Under the pieces are notes generated by a model, which saw nothing but the letters and a program-made list of their open reading frames with translations, was not told the DNA's origin and searched no databases. Below are positions 24,324 through 35,501 of a stretch of 64,000 nucleotides of DNA, piece after piece (within the stretch, counting starts at the first letter, position 1; the number at the start of each line of letters is the position of its first letter). Source of the DNA: Blastococcus tunisiensis (GTDB lineage: Bacteria; Actinomycetota; Actinomycetes; Mycobacteriales; Geodermatophilaceae); assembly GCF_900112815.1 (NCBI RefSeq), contig NZ_FOND01000002.1:1-64000 (forward strand), given 5' to 3'. A program made the position numbers and the translations under genes.

Positions 24324-25949
24324 ATGGATGCGACACCGACGACCAGGAACGGCCTCCGGCCGATGCGCTTCCTCGTCGCGTGCGGCGCCGTCATGACGCT
24401 CACCGCATGCGCCGGAGGGATCGACGGAACCGGGGCGCAGACCGACACCCGCTCTGCGGGCACCACCACCACGATGACGGACACGGCAGCCGGCGGGCGG
24501 AGCCTGTCAGCGCCGGACGCGCTCTCCCCGCTCGGCGAGCCGACGACCGATCCCGTCGAGTCCGACGGCTACCCGGGCACCGGTGAGCCGGCACTGCTCA
24601 CCGACGTCCGCGTGGCCGGCCAGGAGACCTTCGACCGGGTGGTCCTGGAGTTCGCCGACCAGGTGCCCGGGTACCGGGTGCAGTACGTCGAGCCGCCGAT
24701 CACCGCCGACGGATCCGGCCGGACCGTCGAGATCCCCGGCGAGGCGTACCTGCAGATCACCGCGCAGCCGGCGAGCGGGGTCGACCTCTCCGGCGACCAG
24801 CCCCGGCCGACGTACGACGGCCCGGCGCGCATCGATCCGCCCTACGGCGAGGTCATCACCGAGGCGGTGCGCACCGGGGACTTCGAGGGCGTGCTGACCT
24901 GGACGGTCGGGCTCGAGGAGCAGCTGCCGTACGGCGTGGTGACGCTGCAGGACCCACCGCGGCTCGTCGTCGACGTCCGGCACCAGGCCGACGGCGGGGA
25001 CGGCGGCTCCGGCGAGGGCATCGAGCCCGTGGGGCCGGGAGCTACCGATGACGTGTCCGCGGACGGCTCGGGCGAGCCCGTCCTCGTCACCGACGTCCGG
25101 CTCGGGGCGCACGACGGCTTCGACCGCATCGTCTTCGAGGTCGCCGGCGAGGGCGAAGCCGGCTGGCAGGCCGGCTACGTGCAGGACCCGACGGCCCAGG
25201 GCTCCGGCGAGCCGATCGACGTGGCCGGTGACGCCACGCTCGAGATCACGCTGACCAACGTCGCGCTGCCCGGCGACGCCCCTGAGGGCGTGCAGCCCTG
25301 GGACCAGCAGGAGCGGCTGGCCATCCGCGACGGCCAGGTCATCGAGGAGCTGATCGTCGACGGCCTCTTCGAGGGCCGGTACGCCTTCTACGCCGGGCTG
25401 ACCGGGCAGCTGCCGTTCGCGGTCGAGCGGTTCGAGGATCCGCAGCGGATCGTCGTCGACGTGCAGACCGAGCGCCCCGAGGACGTCGTCCTGAGCGAGA
25501 CCTGCACCAGCCCGGCCGGCTTCAGCGTCGGCTACCCGTCGGACTGGGCGGTCAACTCCGGCGAGACCGTGCCGTCGTGCAGCCGGTTCGCGCCGGCCAA
25601 CTTCAACGTGCCGGAGGCCACCGGTGCCCGGATAGCCGCGACCGCCTTCTCGATCGAACCGGTCGCCTTCGACCGGGTCACCCAGGAGCGCCCCGGTGAG
25701 ATGTCGCGCGAGCAGCTGACCGTGGACGGGCGGGACGCCGTCCGCATCGAGCGCGAGACGCAGGACGGCCTGTACCCGGCCGGGACGCCGATCACCAGCT
25801 ACGCCATCCCGCTGGAGGACGGCGAGAGCGGCCCGCGCACCCTGGTCGCCGACACGGTGGGCCTGCCCGCCTTCGACTACCAGCGCAACGTGGCGGTGCT
25901 CGACGCGCAGGTCGAGTCGCTCGACCTCGACGCCGAACCGGAGGGCTGA
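24324..25949 (+). CDS. Lipoprotein with two tandem AMIN-like domains
   Basis: 541 residues if started at 24324 (alternative ATG 24363). A hydrophobic stretch ends in the lipobox LTAC, so the Cys would be lipidated and the protein held outside the membrane. After a Thr/Ser-rich linker come two homologous units: EPALLTDVRVAGQETFDRVV ... PPRLVVDV and EPVLVTDVRLGAHDGFDRIV ... PQRIVVDV, each about 130 residues and each with a G-L-EEQLP/TGQLP segment. These look like AMIN-type beta domains that bind cell-wall material. A third C-terminal region (about 400-541) begins at CTSPAGFSVGYPSDW. Stands between two tRNA genes. Confidence 0.75.
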   Translation: MDATPTTRNGLRPMRFLVACGAVMTLTACAGGIDGTGAQTDTRSAGTTTTMTDTAAGGRSLSAPDALSPLGEPTTDPVESDGYPGTGEPALLTDVRVAGQETFDRVVLEFADQVPGYRVQYVEPPITADGSGRTVEIPGEAYLQITAQPASGVDLSGDQPRPTYDGPARIDPPYGEVITEAVRTGDFEGVLTWTVGLEEQLPYGVVTLQDPPRLVVDVRHQADGGDGGSGEGIEPVGPGATDDVSADGSGEPVLVTDVRLGAHDGFDRIVFEVAGEGEAGWQAGYVQDPTAQGSGEPIDVAGDATLEITLTNVALPGDAPEGVQPWDQQERLAIRDGQVIEELIVDGLFEGRYAFYAGLTGQLPFAVERFEDPQRIVVDVQTERPEDVVLSETCTSPAGFSVGYPSDWAVNSGETVPSCSRFAPANFNVPEATGARIAATAFSIEPVAFDRVTQERPGEMSREQLTVDGRDAVRIERETQDGLYPAGTPITSYAIPLEDGESGPRTLVADTVGLPAFDYQRNVAVLDAQVESLDLDAEPEG

Positions 25950-25997
25950 CGCCGGCAGCCATGGCGGACCCCCGTCCAGGACCCGATCCGTGCCCGC

Positions 25998-26003
25998 TAC
26001 ACT
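25998..26003 (+). promoter_or_regulatory. -10 element for tRNA-Arg(ACG)
   Basis: TACACT, a TANNNT match, 26 bases before the tRNA start. -35 not clear. Confidence 0.4.
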
Positions 26004-26029
26004 GGTGCCAGCGCCGATTTCCGGCTGCT

Positions 26030-26102
26030 GCACCCGTAGCTCAACGGATAGAGCATCTGACTACGGATCAGAAGGTTAGGGGTTCGAATCCCTTCGGGTG
26101 CA
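26030..26102 (+). tRNA. tRNA-Arg (anticodon ACG)
   Basis: Acceptor arms GCACCCG (26030-26036) and CGGGTGC (26095-26101), discriminator A. Anticodon stem TCTGA/TCAGA encloses CTACGGA, giving ACG at 26063-26065. This is the tRNA whose A34 is changed to inosine by TadA, encoded at 59860 in the same window. Confidence 0.96.
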
Positions 26103-26120
26103 CGTCTGGTTGAGACACCG

Positions 26121-26158
26121 CTCTGCCGCGCCGCCCCGACGGGGGAGGCGCGGCAGAG
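26121..26158. terminator. Hairpin terminator after tRNA-Arg
   Basis: CTCTGCCGCGCC (26121-26132) pairs perfectly with 26147-26158 across a 14-base loop. It lies between tRNA-Arg and the convergent methyltransferase. A 20-bp direct repeat with core CAGAGTCGTCTCCGAG follows at about 26153-26190. Confidence 0.65.
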
Positions 26159-26221
26159 TCGTCTCCGAGGCAGCAGAGTCGTCTCCGAGACGCCGGGGCC
26201 GTCCGACTGCGGCCGCGCCGC

Positions 26222-27070
26222 TCACCCGGGCACCTTCTCCAGCCACAGCGATCCGCCGCGCACTCCCTGGTTCTCCGGAGCCACCAGGTCCGGGTGCTCG
26301 GTCGCCAGCCAGTCCCCGAAGAGCACGATCCGGAAGCGGGAGTTGTAGGCGAGGAAGGCGTGCACGAAGTACACCTCCGTCCAGTCCCGGCCTTCGCGCA
26401 GCCACTCGTCGGGATACTCGAACGGCCACAGGACGTCGTGGATGTGCACGATCACGCCGTCCGGCAGGGCGGGGAGGATGCGCAGGAGCAGCCAGAGCAC
26501 GTCCGACCCGGCCTTGACGACGTGCGTCGAGTCGATGAAGAAGACGTCGCCCGGACGGAGCTGCGCGACCAGGGACGCCATGTCGACGTCCTGCAGCGGC
26601 TGCTCCAGCAACGTCAGCCGGTCGGTGTCCCCCGGCCGGAGCCGGGAGCGCAGCCGGTCGGCGTAGGGCTCGACGCAGGTGATCCGGAGATCCGGCAGGT
26701 CCTGCTCGGCCACATCGAGCGCCAGCGCCGTCGAGTAGCCCGACCCGATCTCGACCAGTCGCTCCGGCCGGTGGTGCAGCAGCATTCCGCGTAGCATCGA
26801 CGCGTCGGCCGCTCCGAACATGGAGTTGTCCGGGGTCCACCGGCCCGTACTCGGCCGGCTCAGGTCCAGCTCCTGCGCGAGCCGCATCTGCTCGGCCTCC
26901 CGCAGGTCCACCGCGGACGTCGGCGCCTGCCTGGTCGCGATGGCCCGCTCGCGATCCGCCGGCGACGTGACCGAGCTGAAGAAGTGCCCTGGCGCGTAGC
27001 GGGGCGGCCGGACCAGGTCCCGGGTGACGGCCCGGACGGCGCGGACGACGTGGCGGCCGAGGGAGGGCAT
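26222..27070 (-). CDS. Class I SAM-dependent methyltransferase
   Basis: 282 residues from the ATG at 27070. The SAM-binding motif I is LVEIGSGYSTALALDVA (about residue 100), followed by ITCVEPYADRL (acidic end of strand 2) and DVFFIDSTHVV, which resembles the Methyltransf_24 or CmcI-like group where His-Asp near strand 4 (VHIHDVLWPFEYP) bind metal. A basic N-terminus (GRHVVRAVRAVTRDLVRPPRY) is unlike small O-methyltransferases. Divergent from the A-T-TE synthetase gene 275 bp away, so it may modify the synthetase product or a glycan; not proven. Confidence 0.78.
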   Translation of the reverse strand: MPSLGRHVVRAVRAVTRDLVRPPRYAPGHFFSSVTSPADRERAIATRQAPTSAVDLREAEQMRLAQELDLSRPSTGRWTPDNSMFGAADASMLRGMLLHHRPERLVEIGSGYSTALALDVAEQDLPDLRITCVEPYADRLRSRLRPGDTDRLTLLEQPLQDVDMASLVAQLRPGDVFFIDSTHVVKAGSDVLWLLLRILPALPDGVIVHIHDVLWPFEYPDEWLREGRDWTEVYFVHAFLAYNSRFRIVLFGDWLATEHPDLVAPENQGVRGGSLWLEKVPG

Positions 27071-27304
27071 CGCCGCACAGTAGGGGCGCGCTCGATCGCC
27101 GGAAAGGGCCGGCGGCGCTCCCCGCAGCGGTGCCTGGCGGCACGATCGCGGTCTCGTCGTGCTCGCGGCCGGCGCGGTCCGACGACGGAGCGGGGGGTTC
27201 CACGGCACGTTCACGCGCCTGACGTGGGGTGTCACCCCACCGGGTGCCCGAGCGGGAAAGGTTCCGCCGGATCGTCGGCTGCGCCTACCCTCGCCCCGGG
27301 ACTG

Positions 27305-27325
27305 CGGAAGAGGACCGATCTTCCG
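27305..27325 (+). promoter_or_regulatory. Leader hairpin before the A-T-TE synthetase
   Basis: CGGAAGA (27305-27311) and TCTTCCG (27319-27325) form a 7-bp inverted repeat 20 bases ahead of the ATG at 27345. No good Shine-Dalgarno lies between it and the start, so the hairpin may influence translation, or the site may be an operator. Confidence 0.4.
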
Positions 27326-27344
27326 GGATTGTGGGGTTGCTGCC

Positions 27345-29888
27345 ATGCCGACGCTGCTTCCGCTCGAGGAGGATCCGGCCGTCGCCGACCTTGTGGACCG
27401 GCTGATCACCGTGGCGGCCGCACAGCCCGAGGCGATCGCCCTGGGGGATGACGGTCGGCAGCTCACCTTCGGAGAGCTCCTCGTCGAGGCGGCGGCCATC
27501 ACAGCGGAGCTCACGGAGCGGAACCCCAACCGCCGTCCCGTCGCGGTGCTCCTCAGCCACGGGGTCGATGCGGTGGTGGCCGCGGTGGCCGTCGTCGGCT
27601 CGGGAGCTCCGCTCGTCGTCCTGGACTCGACGACACCCGCCCCCCGGCTGCGCCACTACGTCGAGGCCGCCGGGACGACGATCTGCCTCACCGACCCGGA
27701 GCACCGCACCGTGGCGGAGGAGCTCTGCAACACCGTGCTCACGGGGAGACGGGGTGCAACGGGCGGTGACCCGGTCGACGCCGCCGGCGTGCTCCGCGCG
27801 GTGCGGACGGACCCCCATCGGCCGCTGGTCGTCGTCTTCACCTCCGGTTCCACCGGCCGGCCGAAGGGTGTGGCCAACGGCGCCCGCGCCGTGCTGCACG
27901 ACGCCTACACCAACGCTGTGGCCACAGGCTGCTACGGGCCGGGGGACGTCGTCGCCAACCTGCTGCCCATGGCGTTCGCCGCGGGGATCGGGCTGACGCT
28001 CACCGGGCTGGCCGCCGGGGCGACACAGCAGCTCTTCGACCCGCGCGCCCGGCCGGTCGGGGAGCTGCCGCAGTGGTTGCGGCAGGTCGGCGCCACCATC
28101 CTCGTGGCCAGCCCGGGCATTCTGCGCGGGCTGGTCGCCTCGCAGCCGCCGGGCGCGACCCTCGACGGGCTGACCCGCGTCACCGTGGCCGGGGAGACCG
28201 TGCACGCCGCCGAGCTGGCCGCCATCCGTGGCCTGCTGGGGCCTTCGGTCGAGATCTGGAACCGGTACGGCTCCACCGAGACAGGGTTGATCTCCGAGTA
28301 CATCCTGCGGGCCGGCGACCCGCTCCCGGTGGGCCCGACGCCCGTCGGCCGGCCCGTGAGCGGGATGCAGGTGCGGGTCCGGGACGAGCACGGGACGGAC
28401 CACGAGGTCGGCACGGGGCGGCTGGTCGTGACCTCGCGCTGGCTGACGCAGGGGTACCTGGGCAACCCGGAGGCCACGTCCGCGGTCTTCACCGACCTCG
28501 AGGACGGTCGCAGGACGTTCCTCACCAACGACTCCGCGACCATCGACGACGCCGGCCAGATCACCCTGCTGGGAAGGACCGACCACAGCGTCAAGGTGCG
28601 TGGCCACCTGGTCGAGCCGGGGGAGATCGACGCCGTCCTGTTCGCCCAGCCGGAGATCCGGGAGGCGGTGACGGTGGGTGTCACGTCGGAGGGGACCGGC
28701 CGCGTGCGGCTGATCTCCTACGTCGTCCCGGCCGACGCCCGCATCGAGGCCGCGTCGGTGCGCCGCGTGGTCCGTGAGCAGCTCCCGGTCTTCATGGTGC
28801 CCGAGCAGGTCGTCTTCCTCACCGCGCTGCCGCGCACCGAGCGGGGCAAGCTCGACCGCGCCGCCCTGCCCGCGGCGCCGCCGCCCTCCCGAGGTGACCA
28901 GCCGCCCCGGTCGGACTGGGAGCGCGTCGTGGCCGCGATGTTCGCGCGGGTCCTGGGGCTGGACTCGGTGGGGGTCGACGGCGACTTCTTCGAGCTCGGC
29001 GGTGACTCGCTGGCGGCCGAGGAGCTCCTCGCCGCCGTCGTCCAGGAGCTGGATGTCCCGACGGAGGTTGCCACGACGAAGCTGCTCGCGGAGGCGTCGA
29101 CGCCGCAGGCCTTCGCCGAGGCCGTCCGCCGCCAGCGGCGACCCGCCCACCCCACCCTCGTCCGGCTGCGGGGCGCTGGTAGCCGCACGCCGCTGTTCTG
29201 CGTCGGTGGCGCGGGCGCGGTCGCGGTGGGTTTCCGGCCGCTGGCCCTCCGGCTCGGCCCGGACCAGCCCGTGTACGCCGTCCAGGCCAGTGGCCTCGAG
29301 ACCCGCGGCCCGGTGGACTGGACGGTCGAGGCGATGGCGGCCCGCCACCTGGAGACGCTGCGCGCGGTCCAGCCGCACGGCCCCTACCGGCTCGCCGGGC
29401 ACTCACTGGGTGCCCTGATCGCCCTCGACATGGCGCACTCCCTCACCGCCGCCGGCGAGGAGGTGGAGCTGGTCGCCGTGCTGGACTCCTATCCGCCCGA
29501 CCCGGCGATGTCGCCATCGGCCTTCGACGGGAGCGTCGTGCGGAAGCTGAAGCGCCTGCTCGCGGTGCTGCTGGTCGGTGTGCTGCCGAGCGGCCGCAGC
29601 GACTACTCCCGGTTCCACGTGCACGGGGTCTTCGTCGGCCACCGGCACCGGGGGCGGCCGTGGGCGGGGCGCACGCTCGTCGTCGTGGCCCAGGACGACG
29701 GGCACGCCGCACCGCGGGCCCGGTGGGAGGGGCATCTCACCGGCTCCTGGGACGTGGTGCACGTCCCGGGCGACCACGTCAGCGTGCTGCACGAGCCCTA
29801 CGTCGGGGCGCTTGCGGACGCGCTGTCGGCGGAGTTGCAGTCCCTCGACGTCCGGCCCGCGGCAGAGGCCGCCCACCCCGGGGCCTGA
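27345..29888 (+). CDS. Stand-alone NRPS-like synthetase, domains A-T-TE
   Basis: 847 residues. Adenylation domain about 20-510: A3 VFTSGSTGRPKG (about 163), A5 NRYGSTETG (about 306), A8 RGHLVEPGEID, A10 PRTERGKLD. Thiolation domain about 520-600 with FFELGGDSL, Ser555. Type I thioesterase about 620-830 with GHSLGA, Ser687, and a C-terminal His in PGDHVSVL. There is no condensation domain. Known A-T-TE enzymes (atromentin-type, EchA) activate and dimerise aryl-pyruvates. At the A4 region the sequence is LPMAFAAGIG where amino-acid-activating enzymes have F-D; loss of that Asp fits an acid without alpha-amino group. Substrate inference only. Confidence 0.85.
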   Translation: MPTLLPLEEDPAVADLVDRLITVAAAQPEAIALGDDGRQLTFGELLVEAAAITAELTERNPNRRPVAVLLSHGVDAVVAAVAVVGSGAPLVVLDSTTPAPRLRHYVEAAGTTICLTDPEHRTVAEELCNTVLTGRRGATGGDPVDAAGVLRAVRTDPHRPLVVVFTSGSTGRPKGVANGARAVLHDAYTNAVATGCYGPGDVVANLLPMAFAAGIGLTLTGLAAGATQQLFDPRARPVGELPQWLRQVGATILVASPGILRGLVASQPPGATLDGLTRVTVAGETVHAAELAAIRGLLGPSVEIWNRYGSTETGLISEYILRAGDPLPVGPTPVGRPVSGMQVRVRDEHGTDHEVGTGRLVVTSRWLTQGYLGNPEATSAVFTDLEDGRRTFLTNDSATIDDAGQITLLGRTDHSVKVRGHLVEPGEIDAVLFAQPEIREAVTVGVTSEGTGRVRLISYVVPADARIEAASVRRVVREQLPVFMVPEQVVFLTALPRTERGKLDRAALPAAPPPSRGDQPPRSDWERVVAAMFARVLGLDSVGVDGDFFELGGDSLAAEELLAAVVQELDVPTEVATTKLLAEASTPQAFAEAVRRQRRPAHPTLVRLRGAGSRTPLFCVGGAGAVAVGFRPLALRLGPDQPVYAVQASGLETRGPVDWTVEAMAARHLETLRAVQPHGPYRLAGHSLGALIALDMAHSLTAAGEEVELVAVLDSYPPDPAMSPSAFDGSVVRKLKRLLAVLLVGVLPSGRSDYSRFHVHGVFVGHRHRGRPWAGRTLVVVAQDDGHAAPRARWEGHLTGSWDVVHVPGDHVSVLHEPYVGALADALSAELQSLDVRPAAEAAHPGA

Positions 29889-29920
29889 GCCCCCGAGGCA
29901 GATCCGGGACGCCGGTGCGG

Positions 29921-32170
29921 TCACTCGGTCGCGACCATCTCCGGCACCCCGCCCGGGGTCCGGGGCCCGGTCGCCTGGACCGGGATCGAGGGCGCAGCGG
30001 CGGGTTCGACGTCGTGCGCCATGGTCGGTAGCCAGCCCAACCAGCGCGGCAGGTACCAGTTCGCCTCGCCGAGCAGCCGCATGACCGCCGGCAGCAGCAC
30101 CGCCCGGACCAGGGTGGCGTCGAGCAGCACCGCGAGCGCCAGCCCCAGGCCGATCTGCTTCATCGACGTCATGGACAGCGCGACGAAGCACAGGAAGACG
30201 AACACCATGATCATCGCGGCGCTCGTCACCGTCCCGGCCGAGCGGGTGATCCCGGAGGCGATCGCCTGCGAGGTGCTCTCGCCCCGGTCCCGGGCCTCGC
30301 GGATCCGGCTGAGGATGAACACGTGGTAGTCCATCGACAGCCCGAACAGGATCACGAACAGGAACAGCGGGATCCAGTTCACGATGGCGCCGGTGGCCTC
30401 CAGCCCGATCAGGTCGCCCCCCCACCCGTGCTGGAAGACCAGCACCAGGGCGCCGTAGGCGGCCGCCACCGACAGCAGGTTGAGGGTGAGCGCCGTGAGC
30501 GCCACCACCACCGAGCGGAACGACACCAGCAGCAGCAGGAACGCGAGCACCAGCACGAAGCCGAACACCCACGGCGTCCGCTCGGCCACGAGATCCTCGA
30601 AGGCGATGGACAGCGCGGTGTTGCCCGCCGTCACGGCCGTGACGCCGTCGACCGCACCGATCGTCGTGGGGACGACGTCCTCGGCTAGCGTGCCCAGCGC
30701 ATCGCGGGAGGCCTGCTCCTCGCCGTCCCCGGCCAGGGGCACCGAGACGACGGCGACGGTGCCGCCCTCGTTGGTCTCGACGGTGATCGGCTCGAACATC
30801 ACGCCGGTGGCCAGGGCCTCGGTGCGCAGGTCCGCGATCGCGTCCTGCACGTCCGGGGCGGTGACGTCGTCGGCCGCCACGACGACCTCGGCCGGGTCGG
30901 AGCCGCCGGGGAAGGCCTCGGCGATCCGCTCGTAGGTGGCGATCACCGGCAGGTCCTGGGGCAGGTCGGCGATGCCCTCGTTGCGCAGGGTGAGCCCGAA
31001 CGCCGGGACGGCGAGCCCGATCAGCAGCCCGCCGGACACGACGGCCGCGACCAGCGGGCGGCGCAGCACGACGCCGAGCACGGCGGGCCAGAACCGGCCC
31101 TGCCCCGGTGCGCGACGACGGCGGCCGGTGAACGGGACCCGCCCCTTCTCGATCCGGTCGCCGAGCCAGGACATCAGCGCGGGCAGCACGGTGAGCGAGC
31201 CGACGACGGACGTGGCGACGACGAGGATCGTGCCGACCGCGACGCCGGTGAACACGGAGAACCCGGTGAGGAACATGCCGGCCATCGCGACGATCACGGT
31301 GATGCCGGAGATCAGCACCGACCGGCCGGACGTGGCGGCGGCGACGTCGAGGGCGTCGGCGGCCGACCGGCCGCGAGCCCGTTCCTCGCGCTCCCGCTTG
31401 AGGTAGAAGAGCGAGTAGTCGACGCCGACGGCCAGGCCGATGAGCAGCATGACGGTCTGGGTGGTGCCGTCGACGTGCCAGATCTGGCTGGCGAAGCTGA
31501 GCAGGCCCAGCGCCCCGACGAACGCGGTCAGCGCGAACACCAGGGGCAGGACGGCGGCGACGAGCGCGCCGAAGGTGAGCATCAGCACCGCGAGGATGAT
31601 CGGGATCGACAGGTACTCGGCGCGCTGGAAGTCCGCGTCCAGGGCTGCGTCGAGGGCCACCTCCGCGCTGGTGCCGCCGAACTGCTCGACCCGGACGTCG
31701 TCGTGCCGGTCGGCGACGGTGGCCACGGCGACCTGGATCGGCCCGATCCTGTCCCCGGCGGTGTCGGGGGACCCGCGGATGTCGAAGGTCACCAGCGCCG
31801 AGCGCCCGTCCGCCGAGACCAGCGGGGCGCCGTCCAGCGGGCTGGCGACGTTCGCGACCTCCGGGGTGTCCTCCAGGACGGCGACCAGGTCGGTGAGCGC
31901 GGCGGTGGCGGTGGCGTCGCCGACGTCGTCCGTGCGCTGGACGAGCACCATCTCCGACGCCGGTTCCTCCCACCCGTTCTCGTCGAGGATCCGCTGGGCC
32001 TGGGCCGGTGCGCCGAGCAGCTGCTCCGAGCCGGTCAGCTCCCCCTGCGGGACGAGCTGACCGGCGAGGACGGCGAGCGCGACGAAGGCCAGCCAGCCGA
32101 ACACCGCCGTCTTCCGGTGTCGCGCGCTCCCACTCCCCGTGCGGGCCGCGAGATTGCTGGGTCTGGTCAT
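29921..32170 (-). CDS. MMPL-family RND transporter
   Basis: 749 residues from the ATG at 32170; the frame is open antisense across the next gene but that is chance. Two homologous halves, each with an extracytoplasmic domain and a bundle of membrane helices (about 12 in all). Proton-relay motifs GLAVGVDYSLFYLKRE and GLSMDYHVFILSRIRE are conserved, as in mycobacterial MmpL lipid exporters and other actinobacterial RND pumps. Likely exports a lipid, glycolipid or drug using the proton gradient. It converges on the synthetase gene (32-bp gap) and diverges from the penicillin-binding protein. Confidence 0.88.
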   Translation of the reverse strand: MTRPSNLAARTGSGSARHRKTAVFGWLAFVALAVLAGQLVPQGELTGSEQLLGAPAQAQRILDENGWEEPASEMVLVQRTDDVGDATATAALTDLVAVLEDTPEVANVASPLDGAPLVSADGRSALVTFDIRGSPDTAGDRIGPIQVAVATVADRHDDVRVEQFGGTSAEVALDAALDADFQRAEYLSIPIILAVLMLTFGALVAAVLPLVFALTAFVGALGLLSFASQIWHVDGTTQTVMLLIGLAVGVDYSLFYLKREREERARGRSAADALDVAAATSGRSVLISGITVIVAMAGMFLTGFSVFTGVAVGTILVVATSVVGSLTVLPALMSWLGDRIEKGRVPFTGRRRRAPGQGRFWPAVLGVVLRRPLVAAVVSGGLLIGLAVPAFGLTLRNEGIADLPQDLPVIATYERIAEAFPGGSDPAEVVVAADDVTAPDVQDAIADLRTEALATGVMFEPITVETNEGGTVAVVSVPLAGDGEEQASRDALGTLAEDVVPTTIGAVDGVTAVTAGNTALSIAFEDLVAERTPWVFGFVLVLAFLLLLVSFRSVVVALTALTLNLLSVAAAYGALVLVFQHGWGGDLIGLEATGAIVNWIPLFLFVILFGLSMDYHVFILSRIREARDRGESTSQAIASGITRSAGTVTSAAMIMVFVFLCFVALSMTSMKQIGLGLALAVLLDATLVRAVLLPAVMRLLGEANWYLPRWLGWLPTMAHDVEPAAAPSIPVQATGPRTPGGVPEMVATE

Positions 32171-32572
32171 GGTCGGGTCCTCTGCATCGGGCGGTCGGGT
32201 GCCGCACTCGAGACTGGCGGGGCGGCGGCGCCCGGCCGATCCCGCCAGCTGGCGGATCGGGGGTCGGGCCGGCCCGAACATCGCTGTCCGGGCGGCCGCC
32301 GCCGTCCCGTTGGGAACCCTGCCGATCAGCGGCCGGACGCGACATCGGGGAACGCCCCCATCCGGCCCGGGTTCGTCCCGGTGCCGGGTCAGGGGATCCC
32401 CGGCCCACCGGTCCTTTGCGACCGTGTGACGGTCCCTGCGTGGACGCGGGTTCCGGACTTTGCTGTTCCATGACAGCTCGGCGGATCGTGCACGACGCCG
32501 AAGCGTGCGGGGAACGGCAGGAGGAGCCCGCCGGCCGGCGGGCGAGCCCTGTCGTGCCGCCGAAGGAGTCGT
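32171..32572. promoter_or_regulatory. 402-bp divergent region with two spaced palindromes
   Basis: No gene seen. Between the MMPL gene (minus) and the PBP gene (plus). Perfect 14-bp palindromes CCGCCAGCTGGCGG (32242-32255) and TCGGGCCGGCCCGA (32264-32277) have centres 22 bp apart, close to two helical turns, 80-110 bases upstream of the MMPL start. Nothing else stands out in 32300-32560. Confidence 0.5.
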
Positions 32573-35221
<2,649 letters not shown>

Positions 35222-35352
35222 GGTCGAGCCGCGCCGCGGGACGTTGGGCCGCGTCCTGCCGCGGCTGAACGTCTGCTCGACCGGCTCGACGCCGTCAGCG
35301 GGGGATGTGGGGGCGGGAGGCCGGGCCTGACGGTCTGGCCGCGTTGGTCGGT

Positions 35353-35370
35353 CTGTCCAGCAGTGGACAG
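35353..35370. terminator. Small hairpin between PBP and dehydrogenase genes
   Basis: CTGTCCA and TGGACAG (7-bp arms) around GCAG, in the 280-bp gap between convergent genes (35222-35501). Otherwise that gap shows nothing I can name. Confidence 0.4.
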
Positions 35371-35501
35371 CCACTCGATTGCCGGCTCTCCCGCCCGGGA
35401 CCCACTGTGAGCCGCGTCACAAGGATCCGTCAAGAGGGTCCCGGAGTGTCGGCCCCGGCGTGTCCGGACCCGCCGGGGACCGCGAGGGTCGGAGGGTGCC
35501 C

